Shown here piece after piece: positions 18,375 through 26,728 of a stretch of 64,000 nt of DNA. The notes under the pieces are model-generated. The model saw nothing but the letters and a program-made list of their open reading frames with translations, did not search any database and was not told the origin of the DNA. The translations under genes were made by a program, and so were the position numbers. Source of the stretch: Mesorhizobium sp. 113-3-3 (GTDB lineage: Bacteria > Pseudomonadota > Alphaproteobacteria > Rhizobiales > Rhizobiaceae); contig NZ_AP023243.1 in the NCBI RefSeq assembly GCF_016756495.1, positions 1,802,501-1,866,500 of the forward strand, given 5' to 3'. Each line of letters opens with the position of its first letter. Position 1 is the first letter of the stretch.

Positions 18375-19985
18375 CTAACCCGCCAGATAGGTGTCCGCCC
18401 AGTTCGATACCGCCCAGCGCGGGTTGTTGGCGATATTGCCAACCGTGTCACGCGCGACGCTGATGAAACTCCATTCGGCGACGTTGATCAGCGGCAGGTC
18501 GGCGGCGACCTCTTTCTGGAACTCCTTGTAGAGGTCGGTGCGGGCCGATGTGTCGAGCGTTTCCGAGGCTTTGGCGATCAGCGCGTCGAGCGCGTCGTTC
18601 TTGTAGCCGCCCTGGTTGGAGAACGGCACGCCGTCGGGAATGCCGCTCTGAACCAGGATGGTGGTCGAGATCGCCGGGTCGCCACGGAACACCGGCGGGC
18701 CGACGGCGAGGTCGAAGGCGTGGTCCGTGTAGACGGCCTTGATGTGCGCGGCGGAGTCGTTGTTGACGAGCTGCGCGTCGATGCCGATGGCCGCGAGCGC
18801 CTGGCGCAGATAGTCGCCGAACTGCTTGGTCTCGTTGAAATAGGGCGCCGGCAGAAGTTTGAGCGAAAAGCGCTTGCCGTCTGCACCCTTCTTGTAACCG
18901 GCTTCGTCGAGCAGCGCGTTGGCCTTGCCGACGTCGAAGGCATAGGTCGGGACGTCGGCGGTGTAGAATTGCGGATCGTTCTTCGGCACCGGGCCGGTGG
19001 CGGTCGCGGCATAGCCGAGGAACACCGTCTTGACGACGAAGTCCTTGTCGATGGCGTGCGCGACAGCCTGGCGCACTTTCAGATCGGCCAGTTCCTTGCG
19101 GCGATGGTTGATCTCGACGACGAGCTGATAGGTCAGCCCCTCATAGCCCTTGGTGATCACCTTCAGGCCCGGCACCTTGGAGATACGGTCGAGGTCGGCC
19201 AGCGGCACGGCGGAGAAGGCGGCGAGCTGGATTTCCTCGGCTTCGAGCGCGCTGGCGGCCGAGGTGCGGTCGGGCAGCACCTGGTAGATGATCTCGTCGA
19301 GATAGGGCTCGTCCTTGCCCCAGTAGTCGGTGTTCTTCGTCAGTCGGTAATATTGGCCGGCCTTGTACTCGCCGAACTTGAACGGGCCGGTGCCGATGGG
19401 CGCGGTGTTGGCCGGGTTCTCCTCGATCTTGCCGACCTCGTAGATGTGCTTCGGCACGACGCTCGACAGCGCCGGCAGCGCGTTGCGGATGAGCTGGAAC
19501 GGCGTCGGCTTGGCGAATTTGAACACGGCGGTGAGATCGTCCGGCGTTTCGACGCTAGCCAGATCCTTGAACACGGTGCGGCCGAGATTCTGCAGCGGCT
19601 TCCAGATCTGCAGCGCCGAGAAGGCGACGTCGGCCGAGGTGAACGGCTTGCCATCATGCCATTTGACGCCGTCGCGCAGCTTGAACGTCGCCGACAGCCC
19701 GTCGGCGGCACCTTCCCAGCTCAGCGCCAGGCGCGGCGCGAGCCCGTCCTTGCCGTCGAAGGAGGCTTCGGCCAGCGTCTCGACGATCTTGCTGGAGATG
19801 AAGAAGACGCCGTTGGAGGCGACGATCGCCGGGTTGAGGTTGCGCGGTTCGGAATCGGCTGCAAGCACCAGCCGGCCGCCCTTCTTCGGCGTCTGCGCCC
19901 AGCCCAGTGTCGGCATGGCGGTGGAGGCCAGCAGCATCGCCGAGCCGGCAAGCATCTTGCGTCTGGAAATCGTGAAACCTGACAT
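18375..19985 (-). CDS. peptide-type ABC transporter substrate-binding protein
   Basis: 536 residues, SBP family 5 (DppA/OppA). The N-terminus ISRRKMLAGSAMLLASTAMP reads as a Tat-type signal peptide with twin arginines (cleavage near GWAQ). The mature part has the family patterns LRDGVKWHDGKPFTSADV and PIGTGPFKF. GGACGGAG precedes ATG 19985. First gene of the operon down to 14240, divergent from the M24 peptidase gene. The ligand may be a peptide or a peptide-like compound; the peptidase and ATC-hydrolase neighbours argue for a modified amino-acid derivative. Confidence 0.93.
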   Translation of the reverse strand: MSGFTISRRKMLAGSAMLLASTAMPTLGWAQTPKKGGRLVLAADSEPRNLNPAIVASNGVFFISSKIVETLAEASFDGKDGLAPRLALSWEGAADGLSATFKLRDGVKWHDGKPFTSADVAFSALQIWKPLQNLGRTVFKDLASVETPDDLTAVFKFAKPTPFQLIRNALPALSSVVPKHIYEVGKIEENPANTAPIGTGPFKFGEYKAGQYYRLTKNTDYWGKDEPYLDEIIYQVLPDRTSAASALEAEEIQLAAFSAVPLADLDRISKVPGLKVITKGYEGLTYQLVVEINHRRKELADLKVRQAVAHAIDKDFVVKTVFLGYAATATGPVPKNDPQFYTADVPTYAFDVGKANALLDEAGYKKGADGKRFSLKLLPAPYFNETKQFGDYLRQALAAIGIDAQLVNNDSAAHIKAVYTDHAFDLAVGPPVFRGDPAISTTILVQSGIPDGVPFSNQGGYKNDALDALIAKASETLDTSARTDLYKEFQKEVAADLPLINVAEWSFISVARDTVGNIANNPRWAVSNWADTYLAG

Positions 19986-20140
19986 GATCGAACTCCGTCC
20001 TCTGCGCGACCCCGATCGGCGCGACAACACCCCTCGAATGCCGGCACCGGCATCCTTGCGGCGGCGATTATGAGCCTTGCCGAGGGTTTCGCCAGAGACG
20101 GAATTGGCGCATCCTTGCTTGGCTTTGAAATTTTCGTCCG

Positions 20141-20265
20141 CTGGACCAGTTTGGGAGAACGGGTTCAATTCATCCTTCTGGTAGGACCAGATTTGATGAA
20201 TACTCGGCGGATGACGACTTGGTGACCACTCCGCCGTGCTGTCGGCGCGTTTCTGGCTAGACCAG
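20141..20265. promoter_or_regulatory. cluster of TGG..ACCA operator-like sites between divergent genes
   Basis: The 367-bp gap between the binding-protein and M24 genes (19986-20352) has no gene. It holds CTGGACCAG at 20141, CTGGTAGGACCAG at 20178 and CTGGCTAGACCAG at 20253. Such palindromes suit an FCD-type GntR repressor and resemble the sites at 24991 and 42846. Confidence 0.55.
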
Positions 20266-20352
20266 AGCGGGCAAAATGGTGCAGATTTGATCCACAGCCA
20301 AGGGATTGAGAGCGGAACAGCGTCAATCCCAGGCAAATTCAGGGAGAGAGAG

Positions 20353-21705
20353 ATGAACATTGCGCCGGGCAAGAATGCCGTCAGCAATATCCCGTTCGAC
20401 GAGGCAAGGGTCGACCGGCTGATGGAGGAGGCCGGCATCGATGTGCTGCTCGCGACCTCCAAGCACAACACGCAATATCTGCTGGGCGGCTACAAATTCA
20501 TCTTCTTCGCCGCCATGGATGCGATCGGCCATAGCCGTTACCTGCCCATCGTCGTCTACGAAAAGGGCGGGCCGGATCACGCGGCCTATATCGGCAACCG
20601 CATGGAGGGCGGCGAGCACCAGAACAACCCGTTCTGGACGCCGACGCTGCATGCCGCCTGCTGGGGCACGCTCGATGCCGCCAACCTTGCGGTCGAGCAT
20701 CTGCAAAAGATCGGCAAGGCAGGGGCGCGCATCGGCATCGAGCCCGGATTCCTGCCGTCGGATGCCTACACGCTGATCCGCAAGGCGCTGCCGGACGCCA
20801 AGCTGTTAGACGCGACCGACATGCTGGAGCGCATGCGCGCCATCAAGACCGACGCGGAGCTGGAGAAGCTGCGCATCGCCTCCGAACTGATCACCGATTC
20901 CATGCTGGCAACCATCGCCTGGGCGCGCGAAGGAACGACCAAGGTCGAGATGATCGAGCAGTTGCGGCGCGAGGAGACCAATCGCGGCGCGCATTTCGAA
21001 TATTGCCTGCTGACGCTGGGCTCGAGCCACAACCGCGCCGCCTCGCCGCAAGCGTGGAAGAAGGGCGAGGCGATGTCGATCGATTCCGGCGGCAATTATC
21101 ACGGCTATATCGGCGATCTCTGCCGGATGGGCATTCTCGGTGAACCGGATGCCGAGCTGGATGATCTGCTCGCCGAGGTCGAGACGGTGCAGCAGGCGGC
21201 GTTCTCGAAGGTCAGAGCGGGCACGCTGGGCGGTGACATGATTTCGCACGCCGAAGGCGTCCTGAAGCAATCCAAGGTCGCGCCCTATACCGATTTCTTC
21301 GCCCACGGCATGGGGCTGATCACGCATGAGGCGCCGTTCCTGATGACCAACCACCCGGTGGCCTATGAAGGCACTTACGCCGCCAAGCCGCTGGAGAAGA
21401 ACATGGTGCTGTCGGTCGAGACCACGATGCTCCACCCGACGCGCGGGTTCATCAAGCTTGAGGATACGCTGGCGGTGACGGAGAGTGGTTATGTGATGTT
21501 CGGGGATCGCGGGCGCGGGTGGAACAGGGGTGGGACCGCCGAGCTGGTGTCGAAGGGCGCTGCCCCCTCACCCGGATTGCCATCCGAATTGCGAAGAGCA
21601 ATTCGGGGCAATCCGACCTCTCCCCCGAGGGGAGAGGAGGTACCAGCGCCGGCGCCAGTCTCTTCTCCCCCACGGGGAGAAGGTGGCCGCAAAGCGGCCG
21701 GATGA
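20353..21705 (+). CDS. M24 family metallopeptidase (Xaa-Pro aminopeptidase-like)
   Basis: 450 residues. An N-terminal creatinase-like domain (LLATSKHNTQYLLGGY) precedes the pita-bread catalytic domain, whose metal ligands are visible: Asp in SIDSGG, Asp in GYIGDL, His in FFAHGMGLITHE, Glu in LSVETT and Glu in KLEDT. GGGAGAGAG precedes the ATG. It probably cleaves or hydrolyses a compound imported by the divergent dipeptide-type ABC system. The last 48 or so residues (from about KGAAPSPG) are rich in Pro, Gly and Arg and are encoded by an intergenic repeat, so the ancestral stop was probably near 21560. Confidence 0.9.
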   Translation: MNIAPGKNAVSNIPFDEARVDRLMEEAGIDVLLATSKHNTQYLLGGYKFIFFAAMDAIGHSRYLPIVVYEKGGPDHAAYIGNRMEGGEHQNNPFWTPTLHAACWGTLDAANLAVEHLQKIGKAGARIGIEPGFLPSDAYTLIRKALPDAKLLDATDMLERMRAIKTDAELEKLRIASELITDSMLATIAWAREGTTKVEMIEQLRREETNRGAHFEYCLLTLGSSHNRAASPQAWKKGEAMSIDSGGNYHGYIGDLCRMGILGEPDAELDDLLAEVETVQQAAFSKVRAGTLGGDMISHAEGVLKQSKVAPYTDFFAHGMGLITHEAPFLMTNHPVAYEGTYAAKPLEKNMVLSVETTMLHPTRGFIKLEDTLAVTESGYVMFGDRGRGWNRGGTAELVSKGAAPSPGLPSELRRAIRGNPTSPPRGEEVPAPAPVSSPPRGEGGRKAAG

Positions 21706-21711
21706 GGGGGC
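21562..21711. repeat. 150-bp intergenic repeat, copy 1, forming a gene 3' end
   Basis: GCCCCCTCA at the left end is complementary to TGAGGGGGC at the right end. Internal hairpins include CTCTCCCCCGAGGGGAGAG and CTTCTCCCCCACGGGGAGAAG. A second copy lies at 45441-45589, on the same strand and closely similar along its length. This copy is read through by the M24 peptidase frame. Confidence 0.88.
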
Positions 21712-21740
21712 GTCGCCGCAAACGAGGGAGGCGACGAGGA

Positions 21741-22157
21741 TCACTTCCCCGCTGGAATCAGCCTGAAATCCGGCAGTTCCCGCAGCACCAGCTCCGGCCC
21801 GGCCGGCGAGTAGACAACGAACAGCTGCATCGGCGCATCCCCCGTATTCAGCGTCGAATGAAATCGGCTTTCCGGCACATAGATTGTGCAGCCGGGACCA
21901 ACCTTGGCGACCACCGGATTGCCTTGCTCGTCCTCGACCATCTGCTCGCCATGGCCGGAGATGACGAAGATGATTTCCTCGGCGCCCGGGTGGTTGTGGC
22001 GGGTGTGGCCTTGGCCTGACGGCAGGTCGACGACGCCGCCGGAAAAGCGCTCGGCGCCATTCACTTCAGGCGCGACCGTCAGCGACAGTTTCCCCCAATC
22101 GAAGCCGAAGGCGCTGACGTCCTTTGGATAGACAAACACTTTGCCCTTGTCGGTCAT
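21741..22157 (-). CDS. cupin domain protein
   Basis: 138 residues, single cupin barrel. The metal-site motif GHTRHNHPGAEEIIFVISG (about residues 50-68) and the second motif VPESRFHSTLNTG carry the His/Glu ligands. It is a small cytoplasmic protein, likely a metal-binding sugar isomerase-like or sensor-type protein; no reaction can be assigned. It lies 4 bp downstream of the TIM-barrel gene and belongs to that operon. Confidence 0.85.
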   Translation of the reverse strand: MTDKGKVFVYPKDVSAFGFDWGKLSLTVAPEVNGAERFSGGVVDLPSGQGHTRHNHPGAEEIIFVISGHGEQMVEDEQGNPVVAKVGPGCTIYVPESRFHSTLNTGDAPMQLFVVYSPAGPELVLRELPDFRLIPAGK

Positions 22158-22161
22158 GGTC

Positions 22162-23028
22162 TCATCCCTTCTTTTGCTTTGGCTTGGTCTTCTCACCGCC
22201 GAGCGTCACCGCCTTGAAATCGGCTGTCTGCCTGGCGATCGCGGCTTCCGCCGGCAGCCGTTCCATCGAGCTTGCACCATAGAAACCATGCAGGCCTTTG
22301 CAGCGGTCGAGGATGTAGCGGGCGTCGTCCGGCATGGAGATCGGGCCGCCATGGCAAAGCAGGATGACGTCCTTGCGCACCGAGCGGGCGGCATCGGCGA
22401 TGGCGTCGATCGCGACCACGCAGTCGTCGAGCGACTTGGCCGAGGTGGCGCCGATCGAGCCGCCGGTCGTCACGCCCATATGGGCGACGACGATGTCGGC
22501 GCCGGCCTTGGTCATGGCGCGGGCCTCGTCGGGATTGAAGACATAGGGGGTGGTGAGCAGATCGAGTTTGTGCGCTTCGGCGATCATGTCGACCTCGAGC
22601 CCGAAGCCCATGCCGGTCTCCTCGAAACTCTGCCGCATGCTGCCGTCGAACAGGCCGATGGTCGGAAAATTCTGCACGCCGGAAAAGCCCATCGTCTTCA
22701 GCTCGGCCAGAAGCAGCGGCATGATGACGAAGGGGTCGGTGCCGTTGACGCCGGCAAGCACCGGCGTGTGCCTGACCACCGGCAGCACCTCATAGGCCAT
22801 TTCCTTGACGATCTCGTTGGCATTGCCATAGGCGAGCAGGCCGGCGGCCGAGCCGCGCCCGGCCATGCGGTAGCGGCCGGAATTGTAGATGATGATCAGG
22901 TCGATGCCACCGGCTTCCTCGGCTTTGGCCGACAGGCCGGTGCCGGCGCCACCGCCGACGATCGGCACGCCCTTGTCGATCATTCCCCGGAATTTCTTCA
23001 GTATGTCCTTGCGCGGTATTGCGGGCAT
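22162..23028 (-). CDS. phosphoenolpyruvate hydrolase-like TIM-barrel protein
   Basis: 288 residues. [44 protein letters not shown] and [15 protein letters not shown] match the TIM-barrel family (PEP_hydrolase, PF09370) that forms the C-terminal half of tomato Tm-1. It is encoded 10 bp after the Tm-1-like ATP-binding gene. Start ATG 23028 has only a weak ribosome site, consistent with coupling to the upstream gene. The biochemical role of bacterial members is poorly defined. Confidence 0.85.
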   Translation of the reverse strand: MPAIPRKDILKKFRGMIDKGVPIVGGGAGTGLSAKAEEAGGIDLIIIYNSGRYRMAGRGSAAGLLAYGNANEIVKEMAYEVLPVVRHTPVLAGVNGTDPFVIMPLLLAELKTMGFSGVQNFPTIGLFDGSMRQSFEETGMGFGLEVDMIAEAHKLDLLTTPYVFNPDEARAMTKAGADIVVAHMGVTTGGSIGATSAKSLDDCVVAIDAIADAARSVRKDVILLCHGGPISMPDDARYILDRCKGLHGFYGASSMERLPAEAAIARQTADFKAVTLGGEKTKPKQKKG

Positions 23029-23038
23029 GTCTGGGATC

Positions 23039-24235
23039 TCACTGTCTGGCGATGTCAAGGAAGGCGGCGGTTGCCGCTTTGGCGAATTCGGGGTCGTTGA
23101 TGTGCAGCGGCAGGCGTGTGACTCGGCGCGTCGCATTCGGCTTGATGGTCTGCTCGATGGCTTCGAACAGGACGGCGTCGGCCTGCGGATCGAAGAAGGC
23201 GCCACCTTCGATGTCGAGCGCCGAGACGCCCTTTTCGGGAATGAGAAAATGCACCGGCCCCTCGCAGAGCGCGAGCCTGGCGCCGATCCATTCGCCGATC
23301 TGGCGGCATTCGTCGGCGGTGGTGCGCATCAGAGTGACGTTGGGATTGTGCTCGTAGAACAGTCTTTCTCGATATTGTTCCGGTATGGTCGAGGGCGCCC
23401 AGAAATTGACCATGTCGAGCGCGCCGACCGAGCCGACATAGGGCAACCTGCTGCGGGCGATCGCGCCGAAGCGATCTTGCGTTGCCGGCAGCACGCCGCC
23501 GAACAGGAGGTCGCAGACCTCGGTCGTGGTGATGTCGATGACACCGGACAGCAAGCCGCTGTCGGCCAGCTTTTCCATGCTGCGCCCGCCAGTGCCGGTG
23601 GCGTGGAAGACCATGCAATCATATGCGGTGCGAAGCTGGTCGGCGATGGCGGTCACGCAAGGCGTGGTGACTCCGAACATGGTCAGCCCGATCGACGGCC
23701 TGCCGTCGGGCGGCGGCGCCGGCCTTGCCGCCATGCCCGATATGGCCTGGGCGGCGTTGTGCAGGACGACCCGGGAGAGCCGATTCAGCCCGGCCATGTC
23801 GGTCACTGACGGCATCATGATGATGTCGGAAACATCGACATAAGGCGACGTGTCGCCCGAGGCGAGCGTCGAGACCATGATTTTCGGCAGGCCGAGCGGC
23901 AAGACGCGCATGCCCGATGTGATGATCGAGGTGCCGCCGCCGCCGCCAATGCCGATCATGGCGGCGATGTCTTTTCGCGACTGGACGAAGCGGCTGAAGG
24001 CGACGCCCATGGCGGCTACCGCGGCGCCACGATCATCGCCGCCGAGCACGGCCGCGTGGCCGCGAGGATGGTGGCCGGCAATCTCCTTCGCCGCAATGTC
24101 GACCGGCACCGTTGCGTCGCGCGTTCCGACATCGACGCGGCAAACGGCGGCGCCGTTGGCGGCAATGGCATCGGCCAGGAAGGCGAGCTCCTCGCCCTTG
24201 GTGTCAGCGGTGCCCACAACATAGATGCGCTTCAT
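23039..24235 (-). CDS. Tm-1-like ATP-binding domain protein (UPF0261)
   Basis: 398 residues, full length for the UPF0261 family. [16 protein letters not shown] at the N-terminus, the glycine-rich [24 protein letters not shown] (about residues 95-118), and [22 protein letters not shown] are family signatures; the domain binds ATP in tomato Tm-1. GGAAGG precedes the ATG. It is the first gene of a three-gene operon with the TIM-barrel and cupin genes and is divergent from a TetR gene that probably controls it. Physiological role unknown. Confidence 0.88.
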   Translation of the reverse strand: MKRIYVVGTADTKGEELAFLADAIAANGAAVCRVDVGTRDATVPVDIAAKEIAGHHPRGHAAVLGGDDRGAAVAAMGVAFSRFVQSRKDIAAMIGIGGGGGTSIITSGMRVLPLGLPKIMVSTLASGDTSPYVDVSDIIMMPSVTDMAGLNRLSRVVLHNAAQAISGMAARPAPPPDGRPSIGLTMFGVTTPCVTAIADQLRTAYDCMVFHATGTGGRSMEKLADSGLLSGVIDITTTEVCDLLFGGVLPATQDRFGAIARSRLPYVGSVGALDMVNFWAPSTIPEQYRERLFYEHNPNVTLMRTTADECRQIGEWIGARLALCEGPVHFLIPEKGVSALDIEGGAFFDPQADAVLFEAIEQTIKPNATRRVTRLPLHINDPEFAKAATAAFLDIARQ

Positions 24236-24253
24236 TGGCGCCTTCCAAGGTTA

Positions 24254-24288
24254 TTGCAAATTTTTGAGACGCGCGTATCATATTGACA
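24254..24288 (+). promoter_or_regulatory. possible promoter of a leaderless tetR mRNA
   Basis: TTGCAA at 24254-24259, a 16-bp spacer and TATCAT at 24276-24281 put the expected transcription start on or next to the A of ATG 24288. No ribosome-binding site is seen before that ATG. TGAGAC and GTCTCA at about 24264-24269 and 24292-24297 form an outlying inverted repeat that might be an operator. Confidence 0.4.
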
Positions 24289-24983
24289 TGGATGTCTCAC
24301 GTCAACGATCCACTGCAAGCGGCGACGCCGAGCATGGAAGCGGCCAGGCCGCCGAGCGCGGGCCGCGGGCGCGCACGAAACGGCTGATGCTGGAGACGGC
24401 GACGCGGCTAATGCAGGCGGGGGGCACGCCGTCGGTCAGCGAGGTGGCGGAAGCCGCGGAGGTTTCGCGTGCCACCGCCTATCGCTATTTCCCCAGCCAG
24501 GCGGCATTGGTGCAGGCTGTCGTCGACGAAGGGCTCGGACCGATCCTGACCTGGCAATCGACCTCGGCGGATGCCGAGCGCCGGGTCGCGGAGCTGTTCG
24601 ACACGGCCATGCCGCGCATCGAGGCGTTTGAGGCGACGTTCAAGGCGGCGCTGAAGCTGTCGCTCGATCAGTGGGCGCAACGCCAGGCCGGCACGTTGGG
24701 GGGCGAGCCTGCCTTCACGCGCGGTCATCGCATCGATCTGCTGCAGGAAGCGATCGCGCCGCTCAAGGGCCATTTGCCGCCGCGCGATTTCAAGCGCCTG
24801 GCGCAGGCGCTGTCGCTGATCTTCGGCGTCGAGGTGCTGATCGTGCTCAAGGATATATGGGGCCTGGACAGCCGCAGGACGCGGTCTGTGGCGCAATGGG
24901 CGGCTAGCGCCCTGGTGCGCGCGGCGGTGGCGGAATCGATCGATGAAGGAGGTGGCGACGGTTCAGGGCTGGTCGTTGAGTAG
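24288..24983 (+). CDS. TetR/AcrR family transcriptional regulator
   Basis: 231 residues with a 25-residue hydrophilic lead, then the HTH (RLMLETATRLMQAGGTPSVS then EVAEAAEVSRATAYRYFPSQ, about residues 29-70) and a helical C-terminal domain. It is divergent from the UPF0261 gene with a 52-bp gap, so it probably represses that operon and itself. The start at 24288 lacks a ribosome site; the mRNA may be leaderless. Confidence 0.88.
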   Translation: MDVSRQRSTASGDAEHGSGQAAERGPRARTKRLMLETATRLMQAGGTPSVSEVAEAAEVSRATAYRYFPSQAALVQAVVDEGLGPILTWQSTSADAERRVAELFDTAMPRIEAFEATFKAALKLSLDQWAQRQAGTLGGEPAFTRGHRIDLLQEAIAPLKGHLPPRDFKRLAQALSLIFGVEVLIVLKDIWGLDSRRTRSVAQWAASALVRAAVAESIDEGGGDGSGLVVE

Positions 24984-24990
24984 GACCTAT

Positions 24991-25003
24991 CTGGTTCGAC
25001 CAG
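24991..25003. promoter_or_regulatory. GntR-type operator site
   Basis: CTGGTTCGACCAG, a perfect palindrome with 5-bp arms and a 3-nt spacer. It lies in the 359-bp gap 24984-25342 before the MalE-type binding-protein gene. The same CTGGTTCGACCA occurs at 42846 upstream of the sugar-acid genes. Confidence 0.65.
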
Positions 25004-25149
25004 ATTTGCATGCCGACTACCAATAATATCTCTGACGCGGGGGAGAGTGCAACGCCTACGCGTATCATTGAATAGGAAAAACATTGGAAAACAGGCAGAT
25101 AAAGCTTGATTTCCGGCGAAATGGCCAGGCTCGCTTCCCAAGAAAGGGC

Positions 25150-25180
25150 TTGACGTCGGTGCAGAATTGGTAATACCAGA
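25150..25180 (+). promoter_or_regulatory. promoter and GntR-type operator of the MalEFG-type operon
   Basis: TTGACG (25150-25155), a 15-17 nt spacer and a TAATAC-type -10 at 25171-25176. The palindrome TTGGTAATACCAGA (25167-25180) overlaps the -10. The identical 14-mer overlaps the -10 of the gene at 43141, with the same TTGAC box upstream. A repressor bound here would block RNA polymerase. Confidence 0.7.
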
Positions 25181-25342
25181 TTAGAAAAGAAAAGTGGATC
25201 AAAAGTGAGGGCTGCGATCCATTTTCCGGCAGGGCGAGGAGGCCCGAAACCGGAAAGGTGCGATCACGGGAGGAACTACCGGAGCCGGCCCCTTTGCCGG
25301 CTCGTATGACAGGGTAGAATGCGCACAAGGGAGGAAATCATT

Positions 25343-26659
25343 ATGCGCAAGTTAGTGACCAGCGTGCTTGCTGGTATCGGCTTAACGCTTGCCTGCGGAA
25401 CGTCCGTTTACGCGCAGGAAAAGTCACTCACCATCTTCTGGGCGGAATGGGATCCGGCCAATTACCTTCAGGAGCTCGGCAACGAGTACGAGAAGGAAAC
25501 CGGCGTCAAGATCACGGTCGAGACCACGCCCTGGTCCGACTTCCAGACGAAGGCCTTCACCGAGTTCAACGCCCATGGCGACGCCTATGACCTGGTCGTT
25601 GGCGACTCGCAGTGGCTGGGTGCCGGCTCGACCGGTGGTCACTATGTCGACCTGACGGACTTCTTCAAGAAGCACGACCTCGGCAATGTCATGGCGCCGG
25701 CGACGGTGAAATACTACGCCGAGTATCCCGGCAACAGCGGCAAGTACTGGGCCATACCGCTCGAAGGCGACGCTGTCGGCTGGTCCTACCGCAAGGACTG
25801 GTTCGAGGATCCCAAGGAGAAGGAAGCGTTCAAGGCCAAGTATGGCTACGACCTCGACGTGCCGAAGGATTTCAAGGCGCTGCGCGACATCGCCGAGTTC
25901 TTCTATCGGCCGGACCAGAAGCGCTACGGCATCGCCATCTACACCGACAATTCCTATGACGCCATGGCGATGGGCTTCGAGAACGCGCTGTTCTCCTATG
26001 GCGGCGAACTGGGTGACTATTCGACCTACAAGGTCGATGGCCACATAAATTCCGACAAGGCTATCGCCGCGCTCGACGCCTACAAGGAACTTTACAAGTT
26101 CACGCCTCCGGGCTGGGCCAAATCGTTCTTCGTCGAGGACAACCAGGCGATCACCGAAAACCTGGCGGCGATGAGCATGAACTTCTTCGCGTTCTTCCCC
26201 TCGCTGATCAACGAGGCGTCGAACCCGAACGCCAAGAACACCGGCTTCTTCGCCAACCCTCCGGGCCCGAACGGCGACCAGTTCGCCGCTCTCGGCGGTC
26301 AGGGCATTTCCGTCATCTCTTACTCGAAGAAGCAGGAAGAGGCGATGAAGTTCCTTGAATGGTTCATCAAGGACGAGACCCAGAAGAAGTGGGCGGCGCT
26401 TGGTGGCTATACCTGCAGCGCGGCGGTGCTCAAATCGCCGGAATTCCAGAGCGCCACGCCTTACAACAAGGCCTTCTATGAGACCATGTTCAAGGTTAAG
26501 GATTTCTGGGCCGTGCCGGAATACGCCGAACTGCTGCAGCAGCTCAACCAGCGCGTCTATCCCTACATGATCGGCGGCGAAGGCACCGCCAAGCAGACGC
26601 TGGACGCTCTGGCCGCCGACTGGAACGCGACGTTCAAGAAGTACGGCCGCGTTCAGTAA
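25343..26659 (+). CDS. ABC transporter substrate-binding protein (SBP family 1, MalE type)
   Basis: 438 residues with a signal peptide (MRKLVTSVLAGIGLTLACG, cleavage near VYAQ). The mature part follows the family 1 plan: LTIFWAEWDPANYLQELGNE, YDLVVGDSQWLGAG, YWAIPLEGDAVGWSYRKDWF. GGGAGGA precedes ATG 25343. First gene of a six-gene operon (two permeases, a small membrane protein, two ATPases). The ligand is a sugar, polyol or sugar-acid-like compound; the shared operator with the 39-46 kb enzymes suggests the substrate of that pathway. Confidence 0.93.
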   Translation: MRKLVTSVLAGIGLTLACGTSVYAQEKSLTIFWAEWDPANYLQELGNEYEKETGVKITVETTPWSDFQTKAFTEFNAHGDAYDLVVGDSQWLGAGSTGGHYVDLTDFFKKHDLGNVMAPATVKYYAEYPGNSGKYWAIPLEGDAVGWSYRKDWFEDPKEKEAFKAKYGYDLDVPKDFKALRDIAEFFYRPDQKRYGIAIYTDNSYDAMAMGFENALFSYGGELGDYSTYKVDGHINSDKAIAALDAYKELYKFTPPGWAKSFFVEDNQAITENLAAMSMNFFAFFPSLINEASNPNAKNTGFFANPPGPNGDQFAALGGQGISVISYSKKQEEAMKFLEWFIKDETQKKWAALGGYTCSAAVLKSPEFQSATPYNKAFYETMFKVKDFWAVPEYAELLQQLNQRVYPYMIGGEGTAKQTLDALAADWNATFKKYGRVQ

Positions 26660-26671
26660 CAACCATGCATC

Positions 26672-26709
26672 ACGGAGGGGGCGTTTGTGCCTCCTCCGTT
26701 TCTTTTTCT
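26672..26709 (+). terminator. hairpin with T-run after the binding-protein gene
   Basis: An 11-bp stem (ACGGAGGGGGC with GCCTCCTCCGT, one wobble) and a T-rich tail TTCTTTTTCTG. It is a likely partial terminator separating the abundant binding protein from the permease genes. A GTG inside the hairpin (26687) opens the permease frame but is unlikely to be its start. Confidence 0.75.
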
Positions 26710-26728
26710 GCAAACGGGAGCAGGGGTC

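Noticed and set aside
18186..19982. Long plus-strand open frame opposite the peptide-binding protein gene
   Set aside because: Shadow of an SBP family 5 gene with signal peptide and full domain; the antisense product has low-complexity composition.
19986..20471. N-terminal extension of the peptide-binding protein frame
   Set aside because: It runs over the divergent promoter region and would bury the Tat-type signal peptide; the ATG at 19985 has a good ribosome site.
24254..24300. TetR operator from TGAGAC and GTCTCA
   Set aside because: The half-sites are more than 20 bp apart and one is inside the coding region; kept only as a remark, not as a separate operator.
26687..26728. GTG start for the MalF-type permease inside a hairpin
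   Set aside because: The codon lies in the terminator-like stem; TTG 26729 or ATG 26741 with GGGAG upstream is more likely.
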